Below the pieces are notes generated by a model, which was not told the origin of the DNA, made no database searches, and saw only the letters and a program-made list of their open reading frames with translations. A program made the translations under genes and the position numbers. This document shows positions 12,985-25,886 of a stretch of 64,000 bases of DNA, piece by piece (the stretch's first letter is position 1; each line of letters begins with the position of its first letter). Origin of the DNA: Tomocerus qinae (Eukaryota > Arthropoda > Collembola > Entomobryomorpha > Tomoceridae); assembly GCA_020055645.1 (NCBI GenBank), contig CM034546.1:133507875-133571874 (forward strand). The letters are read 5' to 3'.

Positions 12985-13903
12985 AATAGTGAACCCTGCT
13001 AAGGGGCAAATCTAGCACTCAAGAGAAGCTTCAGCAGGCCACTCATCATAGTAATAAAAACAATTTCGAAAACATCCCATTATGTTAACTTTGTAAATAC
13101 AAAGTAAAATTAATACACTTTCATTTTCTACAATGGTTGGAAAAATTAGCTGCAGCCCCAATTTCCTGATAAAAAGGAATTTCCTACAACAAAATAATAA
13201 CTGTAGGTCGTAGCATCAAATACAGAGAACAATGAAAGACTATTTTCCAAAAGGCTCCTTTTTAAAATCGAAAAAATAAGGTTCCCTCTAGGATTTTGGT
13301 AAAACGTACAAATCCCATGAGTACAACTTACAATAAATGTTTTTTAAGAATAAATTAGTGGCTCCCAGTACTGTTATTTAATTCTACAAAAAGATATCCC
13401 AACTGGCACAAAGGAATTAAGAGGGTGGTAAAAAGTAAACCCAGCTCTATTAAAAAATGTTGAATAACTTCGGGAATAAGTTTATCAATATTTTATAGCA
13501 GAACCAATTTGGGTTAGAAGTTTTGAAATGCTATTTAATACGCACATTACGATCATTACGAAATGTTCCCTTTCTCTAATCATTTCCATTCGATCCCCAG
13601 TCACCATTCAACCTTCTTATGTAAATTTCTATTATTATTTAGATGTTATAATAATAATATGAAACGACTCATAAAGGAATTGGGCTTGCGCATTTTTCTT
13701 TTAAGGAGCCTGTATATATTACGTGTGCAGTTGATGGGAGGAGGAGATACCCAAAAGTGTTGCAGTCAGCACTTGCGTTACACATGTGGAAGGGGGTTTT
13801 GCTTTACGCAATATATGCAGGTTCCCTAGGTTCTCCCTACCACACGTACAGACATATATAGACAGGTAAATTTATCAAGTCTACGATTATATATAGAGAT
13901 AAG
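12985..13903 (+). repeat. Dispersed 0.9-kb repeat, copy 1
   Basis: Starts TAGTGAACCC and ends near TATATATAGAGAT. It matches 45061-46001 over its whole length at high identity, with small indels. No long open frame or terminal inverted repeat was found, so the class is unknown. Confidence 0.8.
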
Positions 13904-14057
13904 ATCTATCCATTGTACGTATAATACAAATGTTTTTTCATTTTTTGGAGCTTGTATGTTCAAAGCAAGGTTTCGACTGGGAAATACTAATAACGGAATG
14001 TTTCCCATTTCTCACTAGGAAATGTGGCTATCAAATCAGAGGGGCAAATAGTAAGTA

Positions 14058-14126
14058 TGAGAAATAGTGGGAAATAAAGCAAATATTGTGGCGAAATTTT
14101 TGGGATTTATTTCCCACTATTTCTCA
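14058..14126. repeat. 21-bp perfect inverted repeat (hairpin)
   Basis: The arm at 14058-14078 (TGAGAAATAGTGGGAAATAA plus one A) is exactly complementary to 14106-14126, with a 27-nt loop. Weaker outer complementarity (TTTCCCATTTCTCA near 14000 and TGGGAAATGGGA near 14160) extends the fold. It could be a decayed MITE or a hairpin transcript. Confidence 0.7.
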
Positions 14127-14179
14127 TTTACCACAATTTCTCGCATTTCAAAATGTGGTGGGAAATGGGAAAATTCACA

Positions 14180-16080
14180 ACTCTCTGGTCTAAAGGAGTA
14201 GTATAAAATCACACTAAATAAAGATAATTGTACCAATGTCTCATGTATTTATTTAAATATTAAAATTTTATCAATGTTCTATGCCATGGAAGTTTTGCCT
14301 ATCTTGGTTACAATATGACTATATACCCAACCCTGTCTGCGTGCAGATTGCTCTCTTATGTTGGATAGGTGTTCAGTAGGCGAGAGTTCTGTCGCTGTCG
14401 GATGTTCCATGCTGTCGGCTGTCCGACCACCATTATTTGAAGTATTACTAATTAGTATGAGTATGAACAGAGAGTTTTAACACGCATATAAGTTTTTTTA
14501 ATGGAAACTGTCACAAAATATTTTTAAAATCCATTGGAAAATACGGCTACAAAAAATGAAATTCTGATTTTCAACCTTCAAAGTAACTTAAGTCTAAGAT
14601 TTCTAATTTAAAGTCGCTGTGACCAATTTTGAAAGTAAAAATTCCCTGGCATTTAAAGTACTGACATTCAGAATTGACATTTGATTTTAATTGTCAGTTA
14701 TTGTTTATACCCCTTCCAGGGAAAATTGGTCATAACTAAAATTGGCATGTGCTAGTCACTTGCATGCTGCCGGTTGTCCGTAAAAAAGCTAATGGTTAAA
14801 AAATAGTAAAACCACTTTTTTAAATTTACTGCTGTAAATCATGGTTTTGCTTAAGGTAATATGTCTACTCAACGGTTTTGCAATTTAATTTTCAGACATT
14901 AGTGACTTGCATCACTGAAAATTCTGTTTTCTTCTTTGAAACAGTAGATGCCAGATGCATTCGTTTTCATCTTTTTTTAACCGAAAAAAAGTTGAAAATT
15001 CCTAGAATTGAATGTGGTTTTAGTGTTTTTTAAGCTATTAATCTTAACTCGGGCAACCAAAAGCACCAGCGCTGTCAGTTATCCGAAAAAATCCCCTGTA
15101 TATTTTGCTAGTAAAAATAATTCTTTTTGTACCTAAGAAATCAATAATCAAATTGTATGGAAATAGAATTCTATAGAATTCTACAGAAATGATATCAATA
15201 AACAAAATTATGAAAAATAGTGAGTTAGTTATAAAAGTTATCGAAGTAAAATCTCGGAAACCGATAGCACTCTCCCCTACAATACGAGTTTATTGGAGGA
15301 GCACACTCGGGAGGCTACGATGACTGTCACACTTGTGTACATGTGTTCAGCTCGCCTAACCTTGCTATCAAGCACACAAAGATAGAGTACGGTACTGTGT
15401 AGGGCATTTTTCATTTCGCTGTCATTTTTCAAGAAAAAATCGCTGACATAATGAATTAAGATGTGTAGTACATGTTTGTTTGAATACACTGTAAATTATG
15501 ATGAATGATGACTTGTAAATGTTTTGCCCAAAATGCAAATATTAAGCTTGAATATATGCAGAATACCAAAATACAGTCGGGATTTCTTAAAAGTAAAACG
15601 TTTCAAAACATATTTTCCTGTCAAATGCAAAATACATTTCTCGGTTGATTTGGCCCAATTAAATAATTGAAACCCACAATGACAAAAAAATTAATTGGGT
15701 ACCCTTCATCATTGGAAATATTGTAAAATTTAATCCAGTATTTATTTGAACCGATACATTTACATTACAATGCGCAAATAGTTAAACCTATATTGAATTA
15801 TTGAAGAATAAACATGTAAGAAATATTTTTGGACAGTGATCGCTTAAATACAATCGGATTTATGTTCAATATATATCTAATCGGAGCATATTGAAATAAT
15901 TGGTAAACATCACGGAAAAATTAAATGTAAAAATGTTATAATATAAGAGTATGAAGACAATGAAAATATATTTAAATAAATTTGATTTAAAATATTTAAC
16001 ACACGCTTTTTGCTGGGAGTTCGTCTTGAATTATGATATTGCCATCCGTGCCGTATTATCAGTACAATCCACTTCCGTTT
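14180..16080. other. Intergenic, no gene seen
   Basis: AT-rich. Open frames are short and unsupported. A TTTATT near 15740 could serve as a minus-strand polyadenylation signal for the small gene at 16083-16334. Confidence 0.4.
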
Positions 16081-16082
16081 AC

Positions 16083-16334
16083 CTAGAAGTAGTAGTCGTC
16101 TTCATACATTTCTCGCATCCTTTGCAAGCGTCTTGCTTTCGACGGCTTTGGCCGAGGAGGAGGAGGACGAGTCCAAACTAATTGACGCCGAAATCGTCCA
16201 GCTTCACCTACAAAATTTTTGACCTCGCTTGAATGTTGTTCCCTCGACGGAAGAAGATTTTGAGTAAATGTCGGACAGTATGGCACTAAAACCGCAAATA
16301 AGACTACCAAAACGACTATGTTGTAGTTGAGCAT
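16083..16334 (-). CDS. Small secreted peptide precursor candidate, 83 aa
   Basis: Intronless minus-strand frame of 83 residues. Residues 1-24 (MLNYNIVVLVVLFAVLVPYC and the next four) form a strong signal peptide with a hydrophobic core. The mature part is polar: a glutamine/serine-rich segment ends in GEAGRFRR, a furin-like R-x-R-R site. A proline-arginine segment (TRPPPPRPKPSKARR) with a second dibasic site follows, then an acidic tail ending EDDYYF. It has no cysteine in the mature region. The upstream DNA has a TATA box and an initiator at 31-nt spacing and an 82-nt leader, which supports a real gene. The layout resembles a neuropeptide or short secreted-peptide precursor, but I recognise no family. 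The neighbours (GPCR at 8-12.7 kb, XKR array) suggest no operon-like link. Confidence 0.6.
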   Translation of the reverse strand: MLNYNIVVLVVLFAVLVPYCPTFTQNLLPSREQHSSEVKNFVGEAGRFRRQLVWTRPPPPRPKPSKARRLQRMREMYEDDYYF

Positions 16335-16411
16335 TTTATAGATGCTGGAATTTTGTGCTCTTTTCCAACAGTTATGAATATTAATATCAATTATTCAATA
16401 AGTAAACTGGT

Positions 16412-16447
16412 AGACTGTTAAAAAGAGACAGAAGTTTCCCTTTTATA
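16412..16447 (-). promoter_or_regulatory. TATA box plus initiator
   Basis: On the minus strand TATAAAAG (16440-16447) is followed by AACAGTC with the presumed +1 A at 16416, 31 nt from the first T of the TATA box. This is the canonical spacing. The ATG of the small secreted peptide gene is 82 nt downstream. Confidence 0.6.
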
Positions 16448-16610
16448 CGATAAATTTTAGTTCTTTTGACCTTCTTTTCTAAATTCCATTATTTGTGCGG
16501 CTTTCTTATGTCTGGTTTTATTTGCATGTTTGCGGTTGATGCAAAGAATGTACTACATAAATAGACATAAAATTGTATTGTGCAGCAAAAGTACTTAATA
16601 ATTGGCATAA

Positions 16611-16629
16611 GAGAGAGAGAGAGAGAGAG
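16611..16629 (+). repeat. GA microsatellite
   Basis: Nine GA repeats. Confidence 0.9.
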
Positions 16630-16639
16630 TAGAAATTGT

Positions 16640-18556
16640 ATTGCACTTTGGAATTAACCTTCACTTTATCGCTGTCCATGAATTTCCATTCCTGTATAAT
16701 TGGTTTATTGTTTTGTCTTTTTTTAGCATAGGAATTGGTGAAATCGCAGAAACCTATACACTTGTTTGTAGTTTTTTAAACCTTTTTATTGCTATAAATA
16801 ATAATTTTGGCTCTTTGGATTTCACAATTATTTTTTAACACTTGGAAACCTGCTTTGCAATTTAACCGAAAGATTTATGTCCCAATGTGAGAAACGAACG
16901 GGCAGGACTATGCGATATAGAATTAAAATCTATGGCTTCCCTTCCTTTGAGTCCCATAAATGGTTTTGGATGATATTTCAAACAACCCTAGCAGAAATTT
17001 TGGTTATAATAGAGTTGTACTAACGTCCGAATTTGACGTGCACGAGGTCGCTTACAACGTTTCTAGTAACGGAGCTGCCACGAAAAAATGTCTCATTTGT
17101 TGTTGTGGAGACATCGTCAAAATTTAACCACCCTCCCTATGACTATTAGTAAGCTTACATAACTGCGAATCTAGCTTTCGTAAAATAAAGCTATTACCTC
17201 CTAAAATTATATAATGAACGTAGCTTGTAGTTAAAAAATTCAAGAAAAAGACCGAAAAGTTAAATTGGAAGGGGGTTGGAAGCCTTGACCAGTCCACCTC
17301 CCAACAACTCGTGTTAGGTAATAATCAGCCACAGTTAGTGTGAGGGGTTCTAATTCATCAACAAATCCTTATTTTGGTCAAATTAAAGTTTCAGTTAGAG
17401 TCGGCTGGACGTTATTATTTAACGTAAAGTTGACACCAAATCGGGACGGTCAGCTAATGCTACCATTTAGACGTCCTCAAAAAGTTAAGAATTGACCAAA
17501 AACTCCCGTTGTGAACATACGTTGTAGATAGGTTATCGTATGTGTAATGGCAAATTAAGTGAAAGCCCTTTTAATTACCAACAGCCAGGCGTATTTAGTC
17601 AATGGTATTGTAGTACATAATTATGCAGAGTAGAATGTGAATGTATTTGTATGTGAAATATAATGTAATACATAGTATTTATCTGTATCTGGAAAATTAA
17701 AGTAAAAGGCAAAAAAGGTCCTTTTTTGTCAACCAAATGTATAAATGTTTTATGCAATGCCTGGTCGCAATGAAAAAATTTTTCATTACAATTTTTTCTT
17801 AATACTTCCCGTCCACCGTGACGGCTACAAGTGTGTGCGCATTATAATGTCATATAAATCTTCCGTAGCAGAAACGACTGTATTGTCCATGCTATATAAC
17901 AAACTTTACCAGTAACATGATCTTTGAATTAAACAACTTTAAAATTCTTGAGATTGAAATCGGTTGAATCTTTCTTTTCTGTACCCGGTCTCAATAAAAA
18001 CTTTTTTATATCCTCAATATCCGTCTGACTAAAAGATTTGGATTTTCGCATGTTACACTATCTATTTTTTCCAATCATTTTCATGTTCTACATGTTCACT
18101 TTAGTATTACCTACCAATATGCACATAATACATTTATATTTTACATGAATACAAAGCGACTGTGTGTATTAAACTTAAGTTTTTGTTGTTTACTTTCATT
18201 TCCATTCAAATCAGGCAATAAGACCAGCAATTAATCCTAATGCCTGAATTCACTTTTTGCCGCTAACACATGCAACAATGCTGTATTGCTGTATGATAAT
18301 TCAGTGTATCATCGTAGTCTACTGAACGCTCAGATGGATCAAATTAATGATCAATTGTAGGTCTTATTTGGCTAATAAATGCATTAAACAGATATATAAA
18401 TATAATCCAATAAGCCGTTCTTCTGAGAATTGTCTAAAAAAGGCTCTCTGTCAACGATAGGTTTATTGTTTAAACCCAGAATGCATTTTCACAACTATTT
18501 CTAATTTATAAATTGGTAAATAAATGGTCAAAGTTGGAAAGTAATATTTATTCGTG
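16640..18556. other. Intergenic, no gene seen
   Basis: AT-rich spacer between the secreted peptide gene and XKR copy B. Short open frames only. Nothing supported. Confidence 0.4.
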
Positions 18557-20870
18557 TTAACTGTAGATAGAATTACTAGGGCTTTTATGAAGAAGTTTCT
18601 GAAGAAAGTTGCGCTTATACAATTGGGTATTATTTGTATTAGGAACACTTTGTAACTCCTCAAAAAGGCCCAAAACTGCAAACTCATTTCGAAAGGATTC
18701 TAAATGCTTTTTAATATTATTTTTACAAATGTGCATTTCTGGTTGCCTAAAATATTTGCCATGAAGCACTAAAATCACAAAGCCACAGATAAATCCAAAC
18801 TGAGGGGTTAAAATTAAAGGGGAGTCTCCATAAACACAAATACAAAGAGTAAGGGCGATAAAATGTTCAACGAGATACATTAAATGAACAACTACGAATT
18901 TTCTTTCTATTTTCTCTTCGGGAATAATTAAATAGAGGAATGTGTTTGGAATTGTTCTAATGCTTACGCGTAACGGACAATAATCTGAAAAAACGTGCAC
19001 TGCGCAAAACATAAACAAATACCATGCACTTTTTTCAGCTATCCAAACGATAGTGAACAAACGGGTGCCTGTAATAGCATAGAACACAAAATTAAAATTA
19101 TGGAATAGTATTAGAACTTTATAGTAGATATTAAAAATACGAAACGAGATAATACCCAGAACAAGAAAGTATCCAAAAATCATTAAGACCAAACTCCAAA
19201 GCGAAACTACAGGTTTTTCAATCAGAGACGATCCATTGGCAAATGCTTTATATCCAAAACTAATTGCACAGCTGCATCCCATCATCGAAAAGAATACCGT
19301 CAGACAAGTTTGTATTGTTACTGAAAGATGTTGATAAATAAAATAATTTCAATTGTAATATTTATTAGTTTTAATTATTTAAAAACAATAAAATAATTGA
19401 CATACATTTTCCTTTAAATGGACCGTTGGGATCGCCATATTGATGAATGGCAATATACATTTGCAAAAATATCTGAGGAATGGTTTCCATTGTGGCTTCT
19501 ATTAGTCCCATGACGCGAAGGTGTCCCAACATCTTAATTGTTTGATTATAATATTTTGCATTGTATTTAGGAAGAGTAGAGAGATATTTCTCATTCACAG
19601 AAAAAAAGTACTGCACAGCTGTATACCACAAATATTTCAAATTTCTGAAAGATCATAATAGAAAAAATAAACAATCAATAATTCCAAAAATAATAACTTA
19701 TACAATTATAATTTTTTTACTGGTAGTCACATACAAAATTACAGGAGATAAAAGCAAAATAGATAAAATAAAGTCTCGCATCAATGTAAAAATTAATCTG
19801 CAGTATAGGTTTTCATTTTCAGTCCTGCTGTTGTATTTACTGAAAAGATAATATTAAAAAGTAAGTAATACAATAACAAATAACAGCAATTTTGATACAT
19901 TATAATTATTAATTATTATTAATTACCATTAATGAATATTGTATAATATGAAATTGTATTCAACCAAAAACGATCACAAGATCGTATAACTTACCAACCA
20001 CAGAGCCAAAGGCCTATAATTAGAGACGGTGCGAAGACAAACAAAATAGTCAAGAAGAAGTACTTCCAATGTCCACTGTGGTAGTATAATGCTGCCATGT
20101 ACATATCTGAACCAACATCAAAAATGTAAACCGAAATACCAAAAATAATTAACAGCAGATCCATAAGTGTTACATAGTTTGTCGTCTCATTATTTTCAGA
20201 GATTGGAAAGGGATCAACAAGAGGGCTGGAACAAGGGGTTGGTGGTCTTGAGTCATTTTCACACTCGGTGATCTCATTCTGGGGCTAAGTAATAATAATA
20301 GTTAGTTAATACATAAACATTCAGATATAGGTAATTACAATAGAATTAATTATGCATAGTAGGTAGGTATAGCAGCTAAAAATAGGTAAACTAAATAGGT
20401 ATAGCAGTTAAACAGCTTTAAACACCTAAAATGTGATTGTATAGTATAGATTATTGACGCTTAATAAATATTACAATGTAAATATTACAACCATAATTTT
20501 TAAGCATATAAAATAAAGTCAACTTAAGTTTAATGTGCGTAAACATAGTAAGTTCATTAAAAGTAGCACGCTACTATCAATAAAGACACTACAATGCATT
20601 TAGGTTAAAATGCATGGCTAAGACTGCAACCTGAATTGAATACAAGTCAAAAGACAGAGTAAGTGATATTTAAAGTTATGTAAAACAAATTAATAATACT
20701 AGTATGATATTAATTATGTTAGAATTGTATAGGAAGTGACGAACTTTATAGACGTGGCTGCTGCAGGTGTCACTTAAAAGTTTTGTCGGTATATCTTCGA
20801 TATTGTCTTGTGAGGTGTGGTTCTGCACATTCTCAACTATATTATTGGTATTTATATTGCGTAAGGACAT
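18557..20870 (-). CDS. XK-related membrane protein, copy B
   Basis: Six exons on the minus strand: 20745-20870, 19995-20278, 19735-19839, 19406-19644, 19156-19320 and 18557-19068; 476 residues with all phases consistent. The N-terminal exon encodes a polar cytosolic segment (MSLRNINTNN...NIEDIP). Exon 2 carries the first two membrane segments (NYVTLMDLLLIIFGISVYIF). Exon 4 has the XKR signature METIPQIFLQMYIAIHQYG. Exons 5-6 carry the remaining membrane segments and the RNEFAVLGLF tail. XKR proteins are plasma-membrane scramblases or VPS13 partners; which applies here is unknown. Oddities: exon 6 lacks about 16 residues of a membrane segment present in all other intact copies (FCAVH joins directly to FSDYCPLR), intron 5 (87 bp) is an open in-frame multiple of three, and the C-terminus is about 19 residues longer than in D or F. 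Confidence 0.85.
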
Positions 20871-20890
20871 TTGTACAGTTATACTAAGTT

Positions 20891-20948
20891 TGTAATGTCG
20901 ATTTAATTAGTTGCTGTAATGTTGATTTAATTAGTTGCTGTAATGTTA
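20891..20948 (-). repeat. 24-bp direct repeat upstream of XKR B
   Basis: Two and a half copies of a 24-bp unit (core GATTTAATTAGTTGCTGTAA) start about 20 bp upstream of the copy B start codon, so they are in its leader or promoter. A single related unit follows the orphan exon 1 near 27100-27130. Confidence 0.75.
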
Positions 20949-20984
20949 AACTTAAATGAATAACAAACAGTTTTTATATGCTTT

Positions 20985-23930
20985 TTTTTGGAAAGTAATT
21001 TACAGGAGACGTATACAAGAAGGTTGTAGCGTACTCAATGAAACGCACAAGTGCATTTGTATAGGTACTCATATATTGTAGATTAATATCATTAGATACT
21101 CCTCCGCTCTTGATCTTTCTTTAGGGTTTTCCACTCCATACGCATATACATTCATAAAATACCATCACAGAAACTCGTCATATACGAGAAGCTTTTCATC
21201 TGATCATATGCTCATATAGAAACATACGCATACGCATACAGAGAGCACTGACGAAAAAAAGTGCAAACTTGTTTGGGCAGTTTAGTACTTGTTTCACATG
21301 CTGTCTCATGTGATCTTATGACTGTATTAGATTCGTGGAATCCATATAATATATCAACTGATAATGAACTAAAGGATCATGCCATACTGGTATTACTCAT
21401 ACTCCGGTTGTCCATTGTAAGTAGTTGCATTGTCTAATACATTATGTCTTATATAAATAATGCTAGTACGCATCTTTTAAACATATTTAAGCTGTTTAAG
21501 CATACTTGAAGTGCAATAACACTATCAAGCAGAAAGAAAGTAAGAATTAGCCAATATATCCAATAACACCAAGCACTGTGGGCTAGATATTCTCAACGTG
21601 CCCTGATGCCTTATTCATGGTTTCCAAATTGTCCAGTTCCGTTGTTCATAACTCGGAAACTATTAAACGTAGAGAATTGAAATTAGCACCACCAAATAGC
21701 TTTAAATGTCAGCTTATTGTCGATGTACTACATTACTGGGGTTGTCATAACATTTTGAGGTCAAAATTTCTATTTTACCCTTTTTTGAAGGTGTTAAAAA
21801 CAATTGTGTAAAAACGGGAAGCCAGTTTTTTCATAGAATGGTAGTAGGCATGTCTCACTACTATCCTGAAAACTATTTGGCTGAAGCGGGTAGCAACCGA
21901 TACAACGTATCCACAGATTGTACGGTACCAATGCATGCTTACAAAACACCCACACACGCATTTATATTATATGTAGCTTATGTAGATGAATCCGTTACTA
22001 TTCGCTGCGCTGCTCCTTTCCCCTCTAACTGAGTTTCTTGGGTGCTCCACATTCTCATTCATGTACCAAAACACTACTGCAATACTGGAAGACCTTAAGA
22101 AATTCGAATTGAAGACGAGAAGCTCCTCATCGGATCATGCCATATAGCAAACGAAGCAACGTATACGGAACGTTAGAGCCAGAGATAAAAAATTGCAAAC
22201 TTGTTTACGGCTCAGGGTTGCGATGGATGAAATAGAATGGATAGTTAAAACTGGAAAATATGAATTTCTTCCTGGATAAAATTAATTTCGTCCAGAACAA
22301 AAGTAGACAAAATTAATTTCGTCCAGAACAAAAGTAGACAAAATTAATTTCGTCCAGAACAAAAGTAGACAAAATTAATTTCGTCCAGAACAAAAGTAGA
22401 CAAAATTAATTTCGTCCAGAACAAAAGTAGACAAAATTAATTTCGTCCAGAACAAAAGTAGACAAAATTAATTTCGTCCAGAACAAAAGTAGACAAAATT
22501 AATTTCGTACATAGACAAAACTGGCTTCATCCAGAACAATTTTCATTTCATCCGAACTATATACAACCCGTAATCAGGGCTGTTTCTTATTCCAAGCTCA
22601 GTCTCTTATGATTATTCATGGCATCACATGATTATGATGTCAAGTGTTGATGGTTAAAATGGTCATTCCACTTTTAATGTCTCAGTGGAATTTATGGAAT
22701 GGATTAAGTAGGACTACTTCCACTGCCTTACCAAAATCAAAGAAAGTAGTCAATATCTCCAACAAAAACTGCGCCAAATATAACAAAGCATTATTGATCG
22801 GCAAAAAATATTGGTGAGATGGACGAGGGTTAATCTGCCAAAATCCCCTACCGTGGCTAAGCCTAATCTAACCTAACCTAAATAAAATAATCCTACCTAT
22901 GTAAATGTATACTCCTAGCGGAAAAATCTGTCCAGTCTGGGTGAGATGAGAGTAAGAACGTTTAGGTGCATTTACATAATATTTAATAGCTCAACAATAT
23001 ACTGTTAAGCTTTTTATGACAGGACCTGGGTCCTGTGACCGCCTAGTAACATTCATAATTTCATAACATCCGTACACACATACATACAACGTACATTTCG
23101 ATGACGTTTATATTATAGAGTGATATATACGATCTACATAGGTGTCTGCCTGTTGTCCTGATGGTCTACAAAGTCTACATCACACACATAACAAGAAACA
23201 CAAAATCTGTTCTAAATCCTCTGTTTTGCTGTTATTTTTTGACAGGGTTGGATGGTGCAATTGCAAATAAACTCTGTAACTAGTAGGAATAAAATTGTTA
23301 TGACAATTATCTTACCAAATACTTAAATGACTATTGGTTTCGTGGAATCCATATAAATCCACTGATGATGAACAAAATGATCATGCCATTCTTCCAATTT
23401 GTTACTCATACTCTGGTTGAGCCGCTGTAGGCAGCTGTGCGGTGGTGCTTTATATTGTCTTATATGGATAATGGCTAGTAATCTTTTAAATATGCTGTTT
23501 TAAGCTACTTCTAGTACATTATCATACCAGTGAGGAAGAAAGTAAAAGTGTAGCCAATATAATATCCAACAACATCACAAAGTGTCAGTAGTCTGTACTA
23601 TTGCTAAAAAATTGAGATTTTTCAATGCGAAATGATTATTTGCGGATTTGATTAATACTCAGCCGAATATGGACGCCACATTTAGAGTACGTAAAACTTA
23701 AAATTAATAACCCATGTGTACTTTCAATTAAGTGTAACTATCAAATAGCCCGTGCTCTAAATGCATGCCGTAAAGTACAAGTTGGCGGTCTGCCGGCTGC
23801 CTTGAAGAATCACTCGCATAACAAGAAGGGGCTCAAATATGACTTGTTCTACTGACTGGATATAATGCAAGATGCAATTGTGAATTCAATTGTCAGAACC
23901 ATGGCAGTTGCGATTTAGTAAGGATATCAT
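20985..23930. repeat. Duplicated spacer between XKR B and C
   Basis: Blocks here recur between other XKR copies. About 21.0-21.1 kb matches 27.2-27.4 kb. About 21.3-21.6 kb matches 23.3-23.6 and 27.5-27.9 kb. About 21.9-22.2 kb matches 26.45-26.7 and 31.7-32.0 kb. About 22.6-22.8 kb matches 26.7-26.9 and 32.0-32.2 kb. About 23.0-23.3 kb matches 32.2-32.5 kb. These show that gene and flank were duplicated together. No independent coding region is supported. Confidence 0.75.
22268..22512 (+). repeat. 31-bp minisatellite, about 7-8 units
   Basis: Nearly identical 31-bp units containing AATTAATTTCGTCCAGAAC, with no spacers. Very low divergence indicates recent expansion. It lies inside the B-C spacer and is absent from the corresponding spacers near 26.7 and 32.0 kb. 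Confidence 0.9.
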
Positions 23931-24053
23931 TTTTATAGGAGTTTTTATTTATTGCTGTCACAAATTTAATAATGCAACATTAAACAAAAATAATCGGTTC
24001 ATATCATTTCCAAGGAACAGTAACTAAACTTGTTTCCCTTAAATTTTGGGATT

Positions 24054-25886
24054 TTAAACATTATAATTAACATTTTTCAACTCCTTATGGAGCCCAAAAA
24101 CTTTGAACTCATTGCGGAAGCATTTTAAATGTGTTTCAATGTTAGTTTCACACATTTTCATTTCTGGTTCTCTAAAATATTTACCATGAAGCACTACAAT
24201 GATAAAGCCACAAATAAATCCAAATTGAGGAAGTAAAATCAAGAGGGAGTCGCCGTAAATACAAATACAAAGAGTTAGGACAATAATATGTTGAACGAAA
24301 TACATCAAATGGATTAATATGAATTTCATTTCGATCAGGGTTTCTGGAATAATGATGTAAACGAAAACTTGAGAAAAGGATCTCAAGGTTATCGTAATAT
24401 AGTCCAAATTTTGGACATGATTTTCAATATGTTCTAAAACGTACAATGCAGCCATAACCATCCAATTCACCCCAAAAAGCAAAAAGAAATAAAATGTGCT
24501 TTTTTCAAATATCCAAACGAGAGTGAACAAACGGGGGCCTGTAATAAAATTTATTATCAAATAATATTATTAAAGTTTTAAAGTATTAAATGTCATATTA
24601 GAGTATTCTACATACCCAGAACAAGAAAGTATCCAAAAGTCATCAATACCAAACTCCAAAGTGAAATCACAGGTTTTTCAATAAGAGATGATGCGTTGGT
24701 ATAAGTCTTATAGGCAAAGCTAATGGCACAGCTACATCCCATCATCGAAAAGAATACAGTCAGACAAGTTTGTGCAGTTACTGAAAAAATGACAGTAACT
24801 TAATATAATACAATAACTTAATATAATAAATTTATTTATTTTGAAATAATCGAAACTCTAATTTAATACTTTTCCCGTTAAATGGACCGTTGGGATCGCC
24901 ATATTGATGTATGGCAATATACATTTGTAGAAATATCTGAGGAATGGTTTCCATCATGGCTTCTATTAGTCCCATAATTCGAAGATGTCCCAACATCTTG
25001 TATATTTGGCAATTAAATTCTGCATTGTATGTAGGAAGACGAGATAGATATTTCCCATTCACAGAAAAAAAGTACTGCACAACTATGTACCACAAATACT
25101 TCATATTTCTGAAAAATTATAATAAATACTCATTAATAAAAGAATAATGCATAGTAAAATTATCTAAAAAACAACAAAAACCGTTAGGTACTTACATTAG
25201 AAGTGGAGATAGGAGCAGAAGAGATAAAACACATTCTCTCATAATCATTGTAAAAGTTTGTCGGCAAGTCACGCTTCCATTTCCAGTCTTGTTCATGTTG
25301 TAGCAATTACTGTAAAATGTTATGCAATAGGATTAAACAAACAAAATCCATATTATTGCGATGAAAAAATATCATCAATTGGATTAGGAAATATTGAAAC
25401 TCGAAATATTTAAGAAGACATTTTTAGACATTGAGGTAGACGATAGGAGAAAGAAGCTTAAGAAAATTAGTTTATATTTTGCAAAGGAAACAATTTAGGT
25501 AGATTTTGCAATTATTTTTTTGGATGGCAATTTCTGAGACTTTGTTTTTTCCTAGAATGGGGCTTAAATCTGTACTTTATTTTTAGTATCACTTACCAAA
25601 CGCAGAGCCAAAGGGCAGTAATTAGAGACGGTACGAAGACAAACGAAATAGTCAAGAAGGAGTTTGTCCAATGTTCACTTTGGTAGTAAAAGATGGCCAT
25701 GTAAATATCGGAACCAACATCAAAAATGTAAACCGAAATACCAAAAATAATCAACAGCAGATCCACAGAAGTTACATAGTTTGTTATTTCAATTTCTCCA
25801 TTTTCAGAATTTGAAGAAAGGTCAACAATAGTGCTGGAACACGGGGGTGGTGGTTTGGAGTCATTTTCATAGGCGGTGATCTCATT
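24054..25886 (-). CDS. XK-related membrane protein, copy C (5' end damaged)
   Basis: Exons 2-6 are intact and in phase on the minus strand: 25597-25886, 25196-25309, 24870-25108, 24616-24780 and 24054-24538. Exon 2 gives the first membrane pair (LLLIIFGISVYIFDVGSD), exon 4 the XKR signature METIPQIFLQMYIAIHQYG, and exon 6 a full set of C-terminal membrane segments (FYFFLLFGVNW, HLMYFVQHIIVLTLC) ending KNVNYNV. The expected first exon at about 26197-26337 has no in-frame ATG; a TATAG microsatellite sits where the start should be. Its donor region carries an insertion that breaks the phase. So either another upstream exon supplies the start or this gene is newly inactivated. The body shows no internal stop, which favours recent damage. 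Role as for the family: multi-pass membrane protein of scramblase type. Confidence 0.75.

Noticed and set aside
22268-22512. CRISPR-like regular repeats
   Set aside because: The 31-bp units are contiguous with no variable spacers, and the genome is eukaryotic. This is a minisatellite.
22861-22882. Interstitial telomere repeat (CCTAA units)
   Set aside because: Only two to three imperfect units; too short to distinguish from chance.
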